From Borborobacter arsenicus (GTDB lineage Bacteria; Pseudomonadota; Alphaproteobacteria; Rhizobiales; Rhizobiaceae): a DNA stretch of 64,000 bases. The DNA lies in NCBI RefSeq assembly GCF_003934165.1, contig NZ_RKST01000001.1, forward strand, positions 372,001 through 436,000. Reading direction: 5' to 3'. The translations under genes and the position numbers were made by a program. A model generated the notes under the pieces. The model saw nothing but the letters and a program-made list of their open reading frames with translations, did no database searches and had not been told where the DNA came from. Below, in pieces: positions 38,405 through 47,001 of the stretch (position 1 is the stretch's first letter; every line of letters starts with the position of its first letter).

Positions 38405-39424
38405 ATGACCAACCCCATCGAGGCGCTGCTGGCCGAAAAGGGCGTGCTTCTTGCCGATGGCGCCACCGGCACCAACCTGTTCAACCTGGGGCTTGCCTCC
38501 GGTGAGGCGCCTGAGCTGTGGAACGAGAGCGCGCCGGAAAAAATCACCGCGCTCCACCAGAATTTCGTCGATGCCGGGGCCGACATCATCCTCACCAATT
38601 CGTTTGGCGGCACGCGGCACCGCCTGAAGCTGCACAACGCGCAGGATCGCGTCCACGAACTGAACAAGCGCGCTGCCGAGATCGCCCGCGCCGTCGCCGA
38701 CAAGGCCGGCCGCAAGGTTGTCGTGGCGGGCTCCGTCGGACCGACCGGCGAGCTTCTGGAGCCGCTCGGCACCATGACCTATGACGATGCAGTCGAAGCC
38801 TTCTCCGAGCAGATCAAGGGTCTCAAGGAAGGCGGCGCCGAGATTGCCTGGATCGAAACCATGTCGGCGCCCGGTGAAGCCAAGGCGGCCGCGCAGGCAG
38901 CCATCAATGTCGGCCTGCCCTACACCTACACCGTTTCCTTTGACACCGCCGGCCGCTCGATGATGGGCCTGGCACCGAAGGACATCCACGGTGTGGTCGA
39001 AGGACTTGCCGAAGAGCCGGTCGGAGTCGGCGCAAATTGCGGCGTAGGCGCGCCCGATATCCTTGCCTCGCTTCTTGACATGACCGAAGCCAAGCCCGAA
39101 GCCACGGTGATCGTGAAGGGTAATTGCGGCATTCCGCAGTTTCACGGCACCGAGATCCGCTATTCGGGGACGCCGGAACTGATGGCAGATTACGTGCGTC
39201 TTGCCGTCGACAGCGGCGCGAAGATCATCGGCGGCTGCTGCGGCACCTCCTTCGAGCACCTCGCGGCCATGCGCAAGGCGCTCGACACCCACCACAAGAG
39301 CACGCGTCCGACCATCGAAACGATCGTCGAGCGCATCGGGCCGTTGCGCAACAAGACAGCCAATCAGAGCGGTGAAAGCGCGGAGGGCGCCGAGCCCCGC
39401 CGCGAACGGCGTCGCCGCGGCTGA
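38405..39424 (+). CDS. bmtA: Betaine-homocysteine/homocysteine S-methyltransferase
   Basis: A 339-residue zinc-dependent methyltransferase. Zinc ligands are in NCGVGAPD and GGCCGTSFEHL; the N-terminus GVLLADGATGTNLF is typical. Members move a methyl group from glycine betaine, or S-methylmethionine, to homocysteine. The betaine type fits the neighbouring genes. The C-terminus ends in a basic tail (PRRERRRRG) also seen on other proteins of the system. Start ATG 38405 with GGAAGG upstream; the frame from 38354 runs through the operator. Confidence 0.85.
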   Translation: MTNPIEALLAEKGVLLADGATGTNLFNLGLASGEAPELWNESAPEKITALHQNFVDAGADIILTNSFGGTRHRLKLHNAQDRVHELNKRAAEIARAVADKAGRKVVVAGSVGPTGELLEPLGTMTYDDAVEAFSEQIKGLKEGGAEIAWIETMSAPGEAKAAAQAAINVGLPYTYTVSFDTAGRSMMGLAPKDIHGVVEGLAEEPVGVGANCGVGAPDILASLLDMTEAKPEATVIVKGNCGIPQFHGTEIRYSGTPELMADYVRLAVDSGAKIIGGCCGTSFEHLAAMRKALDTHHKSTRPTIETIVERIGPLRNKTANQSGESAEGAEPRRERRRRG

Positions 39425-40084
39425 TCACAGGCCGGCGAAACTCGCCATATGGAAGGTCTGTTCATCGGCCGGGTAGCGGTATTCCGCCCCATAAGAGCAG
39501 GCATTGCGAGCCACACACCCCTCGCCCCGGCAGGCCTCGCCATTCTCTCCGCGCACATGCGACCGGCAGTTGTCATAGGCGAACCCGGACTGCGAATAAG
39601 CTCCGACCGGACAGGAATTCAGGCAAGGTTTTCCGACGCATAAGTCGCAAAGATGAATCTGTCCCTGAGGTCGCTCAATCTCGACCTCATGGTCGAACAG
39701 CAGCGCACCGCGATAGGCGTGCCACAGTCCGTATTGCGGATGCATGAGAATGCCCAAGGGCGACGGCTTCAGGCCCTCGGCGCGCATCGCCCATTGCTGG
39801 AATGGTAGCCACGGCTTGTCGGATGGCGAGACAGCGCGGGCGCCGAATTTCTCGGCCACCGCGCCGATGACTTCCCGCGCCCATGTATCGAGCGGATTTG
39901 CCAGGCCATCAGGCTGACTTCCCAGCCATTGCTGGAAATGCGGCCAGGGGGCTGCTCCCGCCTGCCCGACAAGCAGAACCGATCGTGCCGGGGCACCTGA
40001 GGGACCGGGCGGTGCATTCTCGTTGCCGGAGAAAACGAAGCCGCCACGCAGGATGAGACCATGTGCAGCGAGCGTTTTCTCCAT
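39425..40084 (-). CDS. Double-cluster ferredoxin-like protein
   Basis: A 219-residue protein with a C-terminal Cys-rich iron-sulfur region: CDLCVGKPCLNSCPVGA, then FAYDNCRSHV, CRGEGC and ARNACSYGA. It looks like the iron-sulfur half of QueG-type proteins without their cobalamin domain. An electron-transfer role in reducing the corrinoid cofactor is plausible because a RamA-like reactivase and a corrinoid protein are encoded nearby. It ends next to bmtA in convergent orientation and lies downstream of mttB copy 2. Confidence 0.75.
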   Translation of the reverse strand: MEKTLAAHGLILRGGFVFSGNENAPPGPSGAPARSVLLVGQAGAAPWPHFQQWLGSQPDGLANPLDTWAREVIGAVAEKFGARAVSPSDKPWLPFQQWAMRAEGLKPSPLGILMHPQYGLWHAYRGALLFDHEVEIERPQGQIHLCDLCVGKPCLNSCPVGAYSQSGFAYDNCRSHVRGENGEACRGEGCVARNACSYGAEYRYPADEQTFHMASFAGL

Positions 40085-40176
40085 CAGCGTTTCCTGTCCG
40101 GGTCGGAGAAGGCGCTCCGCCAGACTTCCTTGTGGATGATTTCGGCCACTTTAGCCCGGCCTGTATCGGGCTCTTT

Positions 40177-41751
40177 TCAAGTGAAGGCGTCGGGCATGGA
40201 CTCCTTCTTGCGCGCGATGAAGTCCTTCAGCCCGTCATCGATACCCGGATCGAGGTAAGGCGCCTCATATGTTTCCAGCCAGCGCCGCGCGAGCGCGTTG
40301 GCGCGCTGCGGTGCGGTCTTCTGGCCTTCCGCCAGCCATTGCTCGTAGGAATTGTTGTCGGCGATGGAAGAGCGATAAAAGGCGGTCTGGAAATTGGCCT
40401 GGGTATGATCGCAACCGAGGAAATGGCTGCCCGGCCCGACCTGGCGGATGGCGTCCATGGCCTGGCCGTTTTCCGACAGATCAACGCCTTCGGCAAACTT
40501 CTGCTGCATACCGAGCTGGTCAATGTCCATCATGAACTTGTCATAGCTCGACGCCAGGCCGCCCTCCAGCCAACCGGCGGCGTGCAATACGAAATTGGTG
40601 CCGGCAAGCATGGTCGAGTTCAGCGTATTGGCGCTTTCATAGGCTGCCTGCGCGTCCTCGACCTTGGAGGCGCATAGCGAGCCGCCGGTGCGGAACGGTA
40701 GACCAAGGCGACGGGCAAGCTGGCCTGCCCCGTAAGACACCAGCGAGGGCTCCGGCGTGCCGAAGGTCGGGGCGCCCGATTGCATCGAGATCGACGAGGC
40801 GAATGTGCCGAACAGAACCGGCGCGCCCGGCCGGATCAACTGGGTGAAAGCGGCACCGGCAAGCACCTCGGCCAGAACCTGCGTCAGCGTGCCGGCGACC
40901 GTCACCGGGCTCATCGCACCGGCAAGGATGAACGGTGTGACGATGCAGGCCTGGTTGTGCCGGGCATAGACCTTGAGCGCGCCCAGCATGGTTTCGTCGA
41001 ACACCATCGGGGAATTGGCGTTGATCAGGCTGGTCAGCACCGTGTTGTTTTCGACGAAATCGTCTCCGAACACGATCTTGGCCATCGCCACCGTGTCTTC
41101 AGCGCGTTCCGGCGCCGTGACCGAGCCCATGAACGGCTTGTCCGAATAGCGGATATGCGCATAGATCATGTCGAGGTGGCGCTTGTTGACCGGCACGTCG
41201 ACCGGCTCGCACACCGTTCCGCCCGAATGGTGGATCGACGGCGCCATATAGGCGAGCTTCACGAAATTTTGGAAATCCTCGATCGTGGCGTAGCGGCGGT
41301 TGCCGTCGAGATCGCGCACGAAGGGCGGGCCGTAGACCGGAGCGAACACCGTCGCATCCCCGCCGATCTGCACCGACCGCGCCGTGTTGCGGGCATGCTG
41401 GATATAGGTGGATGGTGCTGTCTTCAGCAGTGAGCGCGGCAGGCCCTTGGGGAAATGAACGCGTTCGCCCTTCACATCCGCGCCGGCTTCCTTCCACAGT
41501 GCCAGCGCCTCCGCATCGTCGCGAAATTCGATGCCGGTTTCCTCAAGAACAATGTCGGCATTGGCTTCGATGAGCGCCAGCCCTTCCTCGTCCAGCACTT
41601 CATAGACGTTGATCTTGCGATTGATGTAGGTCTGCTGAATACCCGGCCCGCCCCCTGAACGCGCCGCGCGCCGCGCAGCAGCGCCACCGCTGGCGCCGCG
41701 CCCACGCCGTGCACCTGAGGCTTCCTGCTCGGACAAGAGCTTTTCTTCCAT
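40177..41751 (-). CDS. Trimethylamine methyltransferase (MttB) family protein, non-pyrrolysine; copy 2
   Basis: A 524-residue MttB-superfamily protein without an in-frame TAG. It shares VTPFILAGAMSPVTVAGTL and FVLHAAGWLEGGLASSYDKF with copy 1 but is clearly diverged, so the substrates may differ. The first 36 residues form a low-complexity tail (ARRGRGASGGAAARRAARSG) ahead of the barrel. AAGGAACGAG precedes ATG 41751. It is divergent from the corrinoid-protein gene across a 263-bp control region, which suggests these two are a methyltransferase/corrinoid pair. Confidence 0.92.
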   Translation of the reverse strand: MEEKLLSEQEASGARRGRGASGGAAARRAARSGGGPGIQQTYINRKINVYEVLDEEGLALIEANADIVLEETGIEFRDDAEALALWKEAGADVKGERVHFPKGLPRSLLKTAPSTYIQHARNTARSVQIGGDATVFAPVYGPPFVRDLDGNRRYATIEDFQNFVKLAYMAPSIHHSGGTVCEPVDVPVNKRHLDMIYAHIRYSDKPFMGSVTAPERAEDTVAMAKIVFGDDFVENNTVLTSLINANSPMVFDETMLGALKVYARHNQACIVTPFILAGAMSPVTVAGTLTQVLAEVLAGAAFTQLIRPGAPVLFGTFASSISMQSGAPTFGTPEPSLVSYGAGQLARRLGLPFRTGGSLCASKVEDAQAAYESANTLNSTMLAGTNFVLHAAGWLEGGLASSYDKFMMDIDQLGMQQKFAEGVDLSENGQAMDAIRQVGPGSHFLGCDHTQANFQTAFYRSSIADNNSYEQWLAEGQKTAPQRANALARRWLETYEAPYLDPGIDDGLKDFIARKKESMPDAFT

Positions 41752-41838
41752 CGAACTCGTTCCTTAAGAAAACAGACTTTGGACGCATGTTTGCGCCCTT
41801 GCCTGGATCGTAGCCATGCACCTTTAGCGAAACGGCTT

Positions 41839-41869
41839 GACAGCGCCAAGCGCTGTCGCAAATTCGACA
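41839..41869. promoter_or_regulatory. Candidate operator(s) between mttB2 and the corrinoid-protein gene
   Basis: Two overlapping perfect inverted repeats lie about mid-gap: gacagcg/cgctgtc (41839-41857) and tgtcg/cgaca (41854-41869). They sit between divergent genes that should be co-controlled. The GbdR-like AraC regulator at 53477 is one possible binder; no proof is visible. Confidence 0.5.
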
Positions 41870-42014
41870 CGAAATCCGATAAGTTGCCAGTCGCTTTCCT
41901 TTTGCAGGAAGTCGCAAATCAGCTATGGATTTGCCGCCGATGCGAGATAGGTATTGAAGCGAAGTTGCGCGCTGCGCTGGATGGGTAACCTGCAGCCACG
42001 AGGAGCCAGAAAAA

Positions 42015-42713
42015 ATGTCAGATGATGAGATCATCCTGTCCGAGCTTTCCGACGACGAACTCGTGCAGCAGATGCATGACGACCTTTACGACGGTCTCAA
42101 GGAAGAGATCGAGGAAGGCACCAATATCCTGCTCGAACGCGGATGGGCCCCTTACAAGGTTCTGACCGAAGCACTGGTCGAAGGCATGCGCATCGTCGGC
42201 GAGGATTTTCGCGACGGCATCCTGTTCGTCCCCGAAGTGCTGCTTTCGGCAAATGCGATGAAGGCGGGCATGGCGATCCTGCGCCCGCTGCTGGCGGCCA
42301 CCGGCGCGCCCAAGCAGGGTAAGATGGTCATCGGCACCGTCAAGGGCGATATCCACGATATCGGCAAGAACCTTGTCGGCATGATGATGGAAGGCGCGGG
42401 CTTCGACATCATCGACCTTGGCATCAACAATCCGGTCGAGAAATATCTGGCGGCGATCGAAGAGCATCAGCCCGATATTGTCGGCATGTCCGCCCTGCTG
42501 ACCACGACCATGCCCTATATGAAGGTCGTCATCGACACCATGAAGGAAAAGGGTATCCGTGACGATTATGTCGTGCTTGTCGGCGGCGCCCCGCTCAATG
42601 AAGAGTTCGGCAAGGCCGTGGGGGCGGATGCCTATTGCCGCGACGCGGCCGTGGCGGTCGAAACCGCCAAGGAATTCATGAAACGCAAGCACAATGTGCA
42701 TGCCACTGCCTGA
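42015..42713 (+). CDS. Corrinoid protein (methyl carrier, MtgC/MtbC type)
   Basis: A 232-residue two-domain protein with a four-helix cap and a B12-binding Rossmann domain. The cobalt-ligand motif DxHxxG is GDIHDIGKNLVG (about residues 112-123), and the C-terminal GG motif is LVGGAPLNEEFG. It accepts methyl from MttB-type enzymes and delivers it to the methyl-THF-forming methyltransferase. The N-terminus is strongly acidic (14 Asp/Glu in the first 35). GAGGAG precedes the ATG; a strong terminator follows. Confidence 0.93.
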   Translation: MSDDEIILSELSDDELVQQMHDDLYDGLKEEIEEGTNILLERGWAPYKVLTEALVEGMRIVGEDFRDGILFVPEVLLSANAMKAGMAILRPLLAATGAPKQGKMVIGTVKGDIHDIGKNLVGMMMEGAGFDIIDLGINNPVEKYLAAIEEHQPDIVGMSALLTTTMPYMKVVIDTMKEKGIRDDYVVLVGGAPLNEEFGKAVGADAYCRDAAVAVETAKEFMKRKHNVHATA

Positions 42714-42714
42714 T

Positions 42715-42747
42715 TAAAAAAGGCCGCGTCTTACGCGGCCTTTTTTT
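42715..42747 (+). terminator. Rho-independent terminator
   Basis: The GGCCGCG stem (42722-42728), 5-nt loop and CGCGGCC are followed by T7; an A run precedes the stem, so it can act in both directions. It starts 2 nt after the corrinoid-protein stop and also ends the convergent entericidin-like gene. Confidence 0.95.
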
Positions 42748-42766
42748 CTTGATGAGCAGGCTGAGT

Positions 42767-42904
42767 TTATTCGACTGTATCTTCAACCGCATTGGCAGTC
42801 GATTTGACGTCCTGGCCGACGCCGCGAACCGTGTTGGCACAGGCCGAAATGGCCATGGCGCAAGCCAGAACGGCGGCAATTGATGCAAGGCGTGACAGTT
42901 TCAT
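42767..42904 (-). CDS. Entericidin-like small lipoprotein
   Basis: A 45-residue lipoprotein. It has the signal MKLSRLASIAAVLACAMAIS, lipobox ISAC with acylated Cys22, then TVRGVGQDVKSTANAVEDT, the usual entericidin A/B-like C-terminus. GGGAG lies just upstream of ATG 42904. Entericidins are small envelope lipoproteins; their role in alphaproteobacteria is not clear. Confidence 0.88.
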   Translation of the reverse strand: MKLSRLASIAAVLACAMAISACANTVRGVGQDVKSTANAVEDTVE

Positions 42905-42984
42905 GGACGATGTCTCCCTCATTTACTAAATAGAGCAGGTGGGCAAATACAACTCCAACAACGCGGTCGAACTGAAGTGGTTCC

Positions 42985-43626
42985 ATGACAGCCACACGCA
43001 AAGATAGTCGGGCTAAAGCCGATACAGTCCTCGTCATTGCTTGCGGCATGATCGCGCGCGAGGTTCTGGCGGTGAAGGAGCGGCTGTCCTTCGATCATCT
43101 CGAACTCACCTGCCTGCCTGCCGAATTTCATTACTATCCCGACCGTATCGCGCCGGCGCTGGACAAGGCGATCTTGCAGGCCAAGGCGGATGGCTACCGG
43201 CATATTTTCATCGGCTATGCCGATTGCGGCACTGGTGGAATGATCGACCGGATCTGTGAAAAACACAGCGTCGAGCGCATGGAAGGGCCGCATTGCTTTG
43301 CCTTCTATCAGGGCATCGAGGCCTTCAAGGCGATAGAAGACGGCGACATGCTTGCCTTCTATATGACGGATTTCCTGTGCCGGCAGTTCGAGGCGTTCTT
43401 CATCAAGCCGCTGGGGCTCGATCGCCACCCCGAACTGATCGGCGAATATTTCGGAAACTACGAAAAGGTGGTCTATCTCGCCCAGACCAACGACCCGGCT
43501 CTTGACAAGGTGGCCGAGGATGCAGCCCGTATGCTTGGGCTTACCTATGAGCGCCGCTTTACCGGCTATGGCGACCTGACAACGACGCTGCGCGCCAAGG
43601 CGGGCAAGACACCTGCCGATGCCTGA
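42985..43626 (+). CDS. DUF1638 protein
   Basis: A 213-residue protein with the DUF1638 pattern: VIACGMIAREVLAVKE near the start, HIFIGYADCGTGGMIDRICE in the middle. In many genomes DUF1638 genes lie beside corrinoid methyltransferase genes, as here. Biochemical function is not known to me; the conserved Cys and His may bind a metal or a corrinoid. Its promoter region is only the 80 bp after the entericidin-like gene start. Confidence 0.85.
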   Translation: MTATRKDSRAKADTVLVIACGMIAREVLAVKERLSFDHLELTCLPAEFHYYPDRIAPALDKAILQAKADGYRHIFIGYADCGTGGMIDRICEKHSVERMEGPHCFAFYQGIEAFKAIEDGDMLAFYMTDFLCRQFEAFFIKPLGLDRHPELIGEYFGNYEKVVYLAQTNDPALDKVAEDAARMLGLTYERRFTGYGDLTTTLRAKAGKTPADA

Positions 43627-43684
43627 CCACGAAAGCGTCGAAATCGCAGGCTCTTTTCGGGGCTGAAAGGAGCTGCACACAGCG

Positions 43685-44257
43685 ATGCGCAGAGCACTTC
43701 TCACCTTGGTGCTGGCACTGAGCACATCGCCAAGCTTCGCCACAGGCGAGATCGAGGGTCTCATAACCCCACCCGACCGCACGCGCCTGGCACAATTCGG
43801 CGCCACTCGCAGCGCGGCGATCGACGAAGCGCGCAGGGGCGGTTTGGCCGAGGATGTCTCAACACTTGATATGATGCTGGCGAAGGAACCTGTCTCTTTT
43901 GCCGATTTCGACATGACGGGTGAGTGGCAGTGCCGCACCATCAAGGCCGGTGGCCCTGCCCCGCTGGTCGTCTACGGATGGTTCAGATGCCGCGTCATCG
44001 ACGACGGATCAGGCTGGACATTGGAAAAGCTCACCGGCTCACAGCGCACGAAAGGACGCTTCTTCACCGATAGCGACAGCCGCCTGACCTATCTTGGCTC
44101 GTTTTATGTCGCGGGGGAAAAGGCCAAGCCCTACGGAAGCGAGGCCGACAGCGACCAGGCAGGCTATGCATTTCGCAGCGGCCCGAACGAATGGCGCATC
44201 GAATTTCCCGCACCGCGCTATGAATCGAAATTCGATATACTCGAATTCAAGCGTTAG
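43685..44257 (+). CDS. DUF4893 exported protein
   Basis: A 190-residue protein with a signal peptide (MRRALLTLVLALSTSPSFA) and a DUF4893-like body (DFDMTGEWQCRTIKAGG, then RLTYLGSFYVAGE and EWRIEFPAPRYESKFDILE). Function unknown. It is not clearly part of the corrinoid system. Confidence 0.8.
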   Translation: MRRALLTLVLALSTSPSFATGEIEGLITPPDRTRLAQFGATRSAAIDEARRGGLAEDVSTLDMMLAKEPVSFADFDMTGEWQCRTIKAGGPAPLVVYGWFRCRVIDDGSGWTLEKLTGSQRTKGRFFTDSDSRLTYLGSFYVAGEKAKPYGSEADSDQAGYAFRSGPNEWRIEFPAPRYESKFDILEFKR

Positions 44258-44416
44258 CGCGCCTACGTGATGCTGCAACTACATTGCCTGATGCCTCTTG
44301 GCCTTGTAGACAACACTTACCGGTCGCCTGGCTCTCGTCACCAAGACTTAACCGCTCTTTGCAAAAGTGAGGCGGGGTGTCCGTGGCAAACGGACTGGAA
44401 AGGGCGCAAAGGGCGA

Positions 44417-45070
44417 ATGGAATCCGATATGAAGGAATCTGACGCGGGCGGGACCCTCCAACCCAGGCGGCGAGCGCGTCAATTGTCGCAGCTTTTCATG
44501 CAATTGGCAGAGGATGCGGAAGACCGCGTGACGATGGGCAGCATCCGCGATGCCCTGGGAACACGCAGCTTTGCTGCATTGCTCGTCCTATTTGCCGCCT
44601 TCAACCTGTTGCCGCTTCCGCCCGGTGCTTCGGCATTTCTCGGCGTGCCGCTGCTGATCGTCTCCGCCCAGATGATGTATGGCAGCAAGCGCGTCTGGCT
44701 GCCGCAATTTGTCACCGAGAAATCGCTCTCGGCCGAACAGTTTCGTGCCATCATGGCGCGTGTGATCCCCCGACTCACGCAGGTCGAGCGCTTTATCAAG
44801 CCGCGCTACTGGCCCTTCTGGCGTCGCCGCGGCGACCGCGTCATCGGCATTGTCGCTTTCCTGCTGGCCATCGTGGTGACCCTGCCCATTCCCCTTGGCA
44901 ACTGGCTTCCGGCCTTTTCTACAGCACTGCTCGGACTGGCGCTGTCGGAGCGCGACGGCATCCTGCTCGCAGTCGGGGGCGCGGTCGGCGTAGCCGCGCT
45001 CAGCGTTGTCATGCTCGTTGTCGGCACAGCCACGGCGGCGACACAAGCAGCGTTAGGGTGGGTTTTTTAG
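44417..45070 (+). CDS. exoD: ExoD-family membrane protein
   Basis: A 217-residue membrane protein of the ExoD family (exopolysaccharide synthesis, stress tolerance in rhizobia). It has hydrophobic segments LLVLFAAFNLLPLPPGASAF, IVAFLLAIVVTLPIPLGNWL and a C-terminal Ala/Val-rich helix. I set ATG 44417 as start; ATG 44429 is possible. Confidence 0.8.
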   Translation: MESDMKESDAGGTLQPRRRARQLSQLFMQLAEDAEDRVTMGSIRDALGTRSFAALLVLFAAFNLLPLPPGASAFLGVPLLIVSAQMMYGSKRVWLPQFVTEKSLSAEQFRAIMARVIPRLTQVERFIKPRYWPFWRRRGDRVIGIVAFLLAIVVTLPIPLGNWLPAFSTALLGLALSERDGILLAVGGAVGVAALSVVMLVVGTATAATQAALGWVF

Positions 45071-45133
45071 CCGGTGTTAGGTCGTGGGCTGAGTGTGTAA
45101 GCTCGCCTTCTTTCTGTCACCGCATGGGCCGCA

Positions 45134-45915
45134 ATGGCGATGACCACCGCAAGACGAAAGCCGATTGTCGTGGTAACGGAGGGCGGGCCGCATATATGGG
45201 CCATCGTCAATGCGATCGGCGACGCGCTCCGGCCGGTTACCGTCATTCTGGAAACTCCGGAATCGAAGGCAAGGTTGCTGCAGCGCCGGGCCCGCAAGCA
45301 AGGCTGGGTTTCAGTTGCCGGCCAGATCGGGACAATGGCGTTCACCCGCGCCGGCAAACGGCTTTTCGCCGATCGCATGCAAAGGCTGGTCGCGCGAAAT
45401 CATCTGGAAACCGCCCCCGACGCGCAGCAGAAGATAGTGCCGGTGCCCTCGGCCAATTCTGCCGAATTCCTCAAGGCGCTGGAAGATATCCGGCCGGCGG
45501 TCGTCCTGCTTGCCGGCTGCCGGATGCTATCGCCCGCAACGCTTTCAGCAATCAAATGCCCGGTACTGAACTATCACGCCGGCATTACCCCGAAATACCG
45601 CGGCATGAACGGCGGCTATTGGGCGCTTGCGACCGGTGACCGCGACAATTTCGGCGCAACCGTCATCTGGTCGATGCCGGCGTGGATACGGGAGGGGTGT
45701 TGTATCAGGTGCGCGGCAGGCCCGACCCGGACGATAATCTGACGACCTATGCGTTGCGGCTCGCCGCAATCTCGCGCCCTATCTGCATCAAGGCGATCCA
45801 GGATGCCCTTGATGGCAAGCTCGAGCCCATCGACACGCGGCTTGCTTCAAGGCAATGGTATCATCCGCCGATCTGGAGCTATCTCTGGACCGGCATCCGG
45901 CGCGGCATCTGGTAA
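45134..45915 (+). pseudogene. Formyltransferase-family gene split by a one-base deletion
   Basis: The first frame (45134 to about 45663) shows a formyl-/methionyl-tRNA-formyltransferase-like core: VLNYHAGITPKYRGMNGGYW and NFGATV. The protein then continues correctly in the next frame, from HLVDAGVDTGGVLYQVRGR to the stop at 45915. Restoring one base near 45661-45664 (GTC-CAT in place of GTCAT) rejoins them as TVHLVDAGVDTGG. The two halves join without any loss. A recent mutation or a sequencing/assembly error are both possible. In this context the enzyme could have handled formyl-THF. Confidence 0.8.
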
Positions 45916-46052
45916 TTGCCGCGCCTCGTCCGGGCGGCTTTCATTTGCGACTCCCTGATACGTCGCTTTTGAATGCGCGCGCGTCGTCCCATAACAAGCA
46001 GCCCGGCAACGGTTCCGGCAATGCTCCCTCCCAGAAGAAAGTGAGACTTCAA

Positions 46053-46355
46053 ATGGCTGACCTCGTCATCGTCTATTGGCGCGACATTCCTGCACAGGTC
46101 ATCGTCAAGAAAGGCCGGCAGAACGCCAAGCGCGAGCTTCCGCTGCGCTTCATCGAGGCGATCGACATGTGCGCCATGCGCAGCGGTGCCCGCGACAGCA
46201 GCGACTATCTCGAAGACTGGCGCAAGGCCGATCCGGTGCCAGTCGGCGACGACCTCGAAGCCGAAGCCGACAAGGCGGCGGCCGAACTCGAGGCGCAATA
46301 TGACAAGGCAAGGCTTGTCGCCCTCGTCAATTCACACGGCAAGGAAAATGTCTGA
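46053..46355 (+). CDS. "Virulence factor"-domain small protein of the MetV/MetF operon
   Basis: A 100-residue protein (LVIVYWRDIPAQVIVKKGRQ, then RFIEAIDMCAMRSGARDSSD) of a family named virulence factor in domain databases, with no known activity. It overlaps the MetV-like gene by 8 bp, so a role with methylene-THF reductase is likely. GTGAGA lies upstream of ATG 46053. Confidence 0.78.
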   Translation: MADLVIVYWRDIPAQVIVKKGRQNAKRELPLRFIEAIDMCAMRSGARDSSDYLEDWRKADPVPVGDDLEAEADKAAAELEAQYDKARLVALVNSHGKENV

Positions 46356-47001
46356 CCCCCAGCCGATCTCCACTACCGCGGCCGGCTCCTCCGATGCGCC
46401 GCAAATCCTGCCGCCCGCCTCGTCGGGCGGCATGACCCAAGCGACCGTCGTCAGGAAGACGGCGCCGAAATCCGACTACAAGCCCTCCGACGTCTCGCCG
46501 CAGCGGCGGGTCCAGCGCTCCTACACCGTTCGGCTTTGGTCCGTCCGCCATTCGCGGCTGCTCGAATGGTTCTATGGCCGGTTCGCCGACGCCTTCCTGA
46601 TGCTGCATCCGCTCTGGAAGGGCCTAGGTTATGAGCGCGTAGAAGCCCCGGTGAAATTCGTCGAGAAGCGCGTCAAGGGCTTTATGTTCGACTGCCGCAT
46701 GTGCGGCCAGTGCATTCTTTCTTCCACTGGCATGTCCTGCCCGATGAACTGCCCCAAGCAGCTGCGCAACGGCCCCTGCGGCGGCGTTCGCGCCAATGGC
46801 AATTGCGAGGTCGAGCCCGACATGCCCTGCGTCTGGGTCAAGGCTTGGGAGGGCTCCCGCAACATGGTCCATGGTGACGCCATCCTCAATGTGCAAAAGC
46901 CTGTCGACCAGTCGCTGCGTGAAACCTCGGCCTGGCTGCGGGTGACCGCCCAGTCTGCCGCAGCGCGCGAAGCCGCCGTGCAAAGCGAGGCCAAGCCATG
47001 A
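46348..47001 (+). CDS. metV: MetV-like zinc/iron-sulfur partner of methylene-THF reductase (MTHFR C-terminal domain)
   Basis: A 217-residue protein with a Cys-rich C-terminal half: CRMCGQCILSSTGMSCPMNC, then LRNGPCGGVRANGNCE and PDMPCVWVKAW. This is the MetV/MTHFR-C domain that in acetogens pairs with MetF in the methyl branch of the Wood-Ljungdahl pathway. The N-terminal 60 residues are Pro/Ser/Thr-rich and probably flexible. It starts inside the preceding gene and its stop overlaps the metF start (ATGA at 46998). Confidence 0.88.
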   Translation: MSDPQPISTTAAGSSDAPQILPPASSGGMTQATVVRKTAPKSDYKPSDVSPQRRVQRSYTVRLWSVRHSRLLEWFYGRFADAFLMLHPLWKGLGYERVEAPVKFVEKRVKGFMFDCRMCGQCILSSTGMSCPMNCPKQLRNGPCGGVRANGNCEVEPDMPCVWVKAWEGSRNMVHGDAILNVQKPVDQSLRETSAWLRVTAQSAAAREAAVQSEAKP

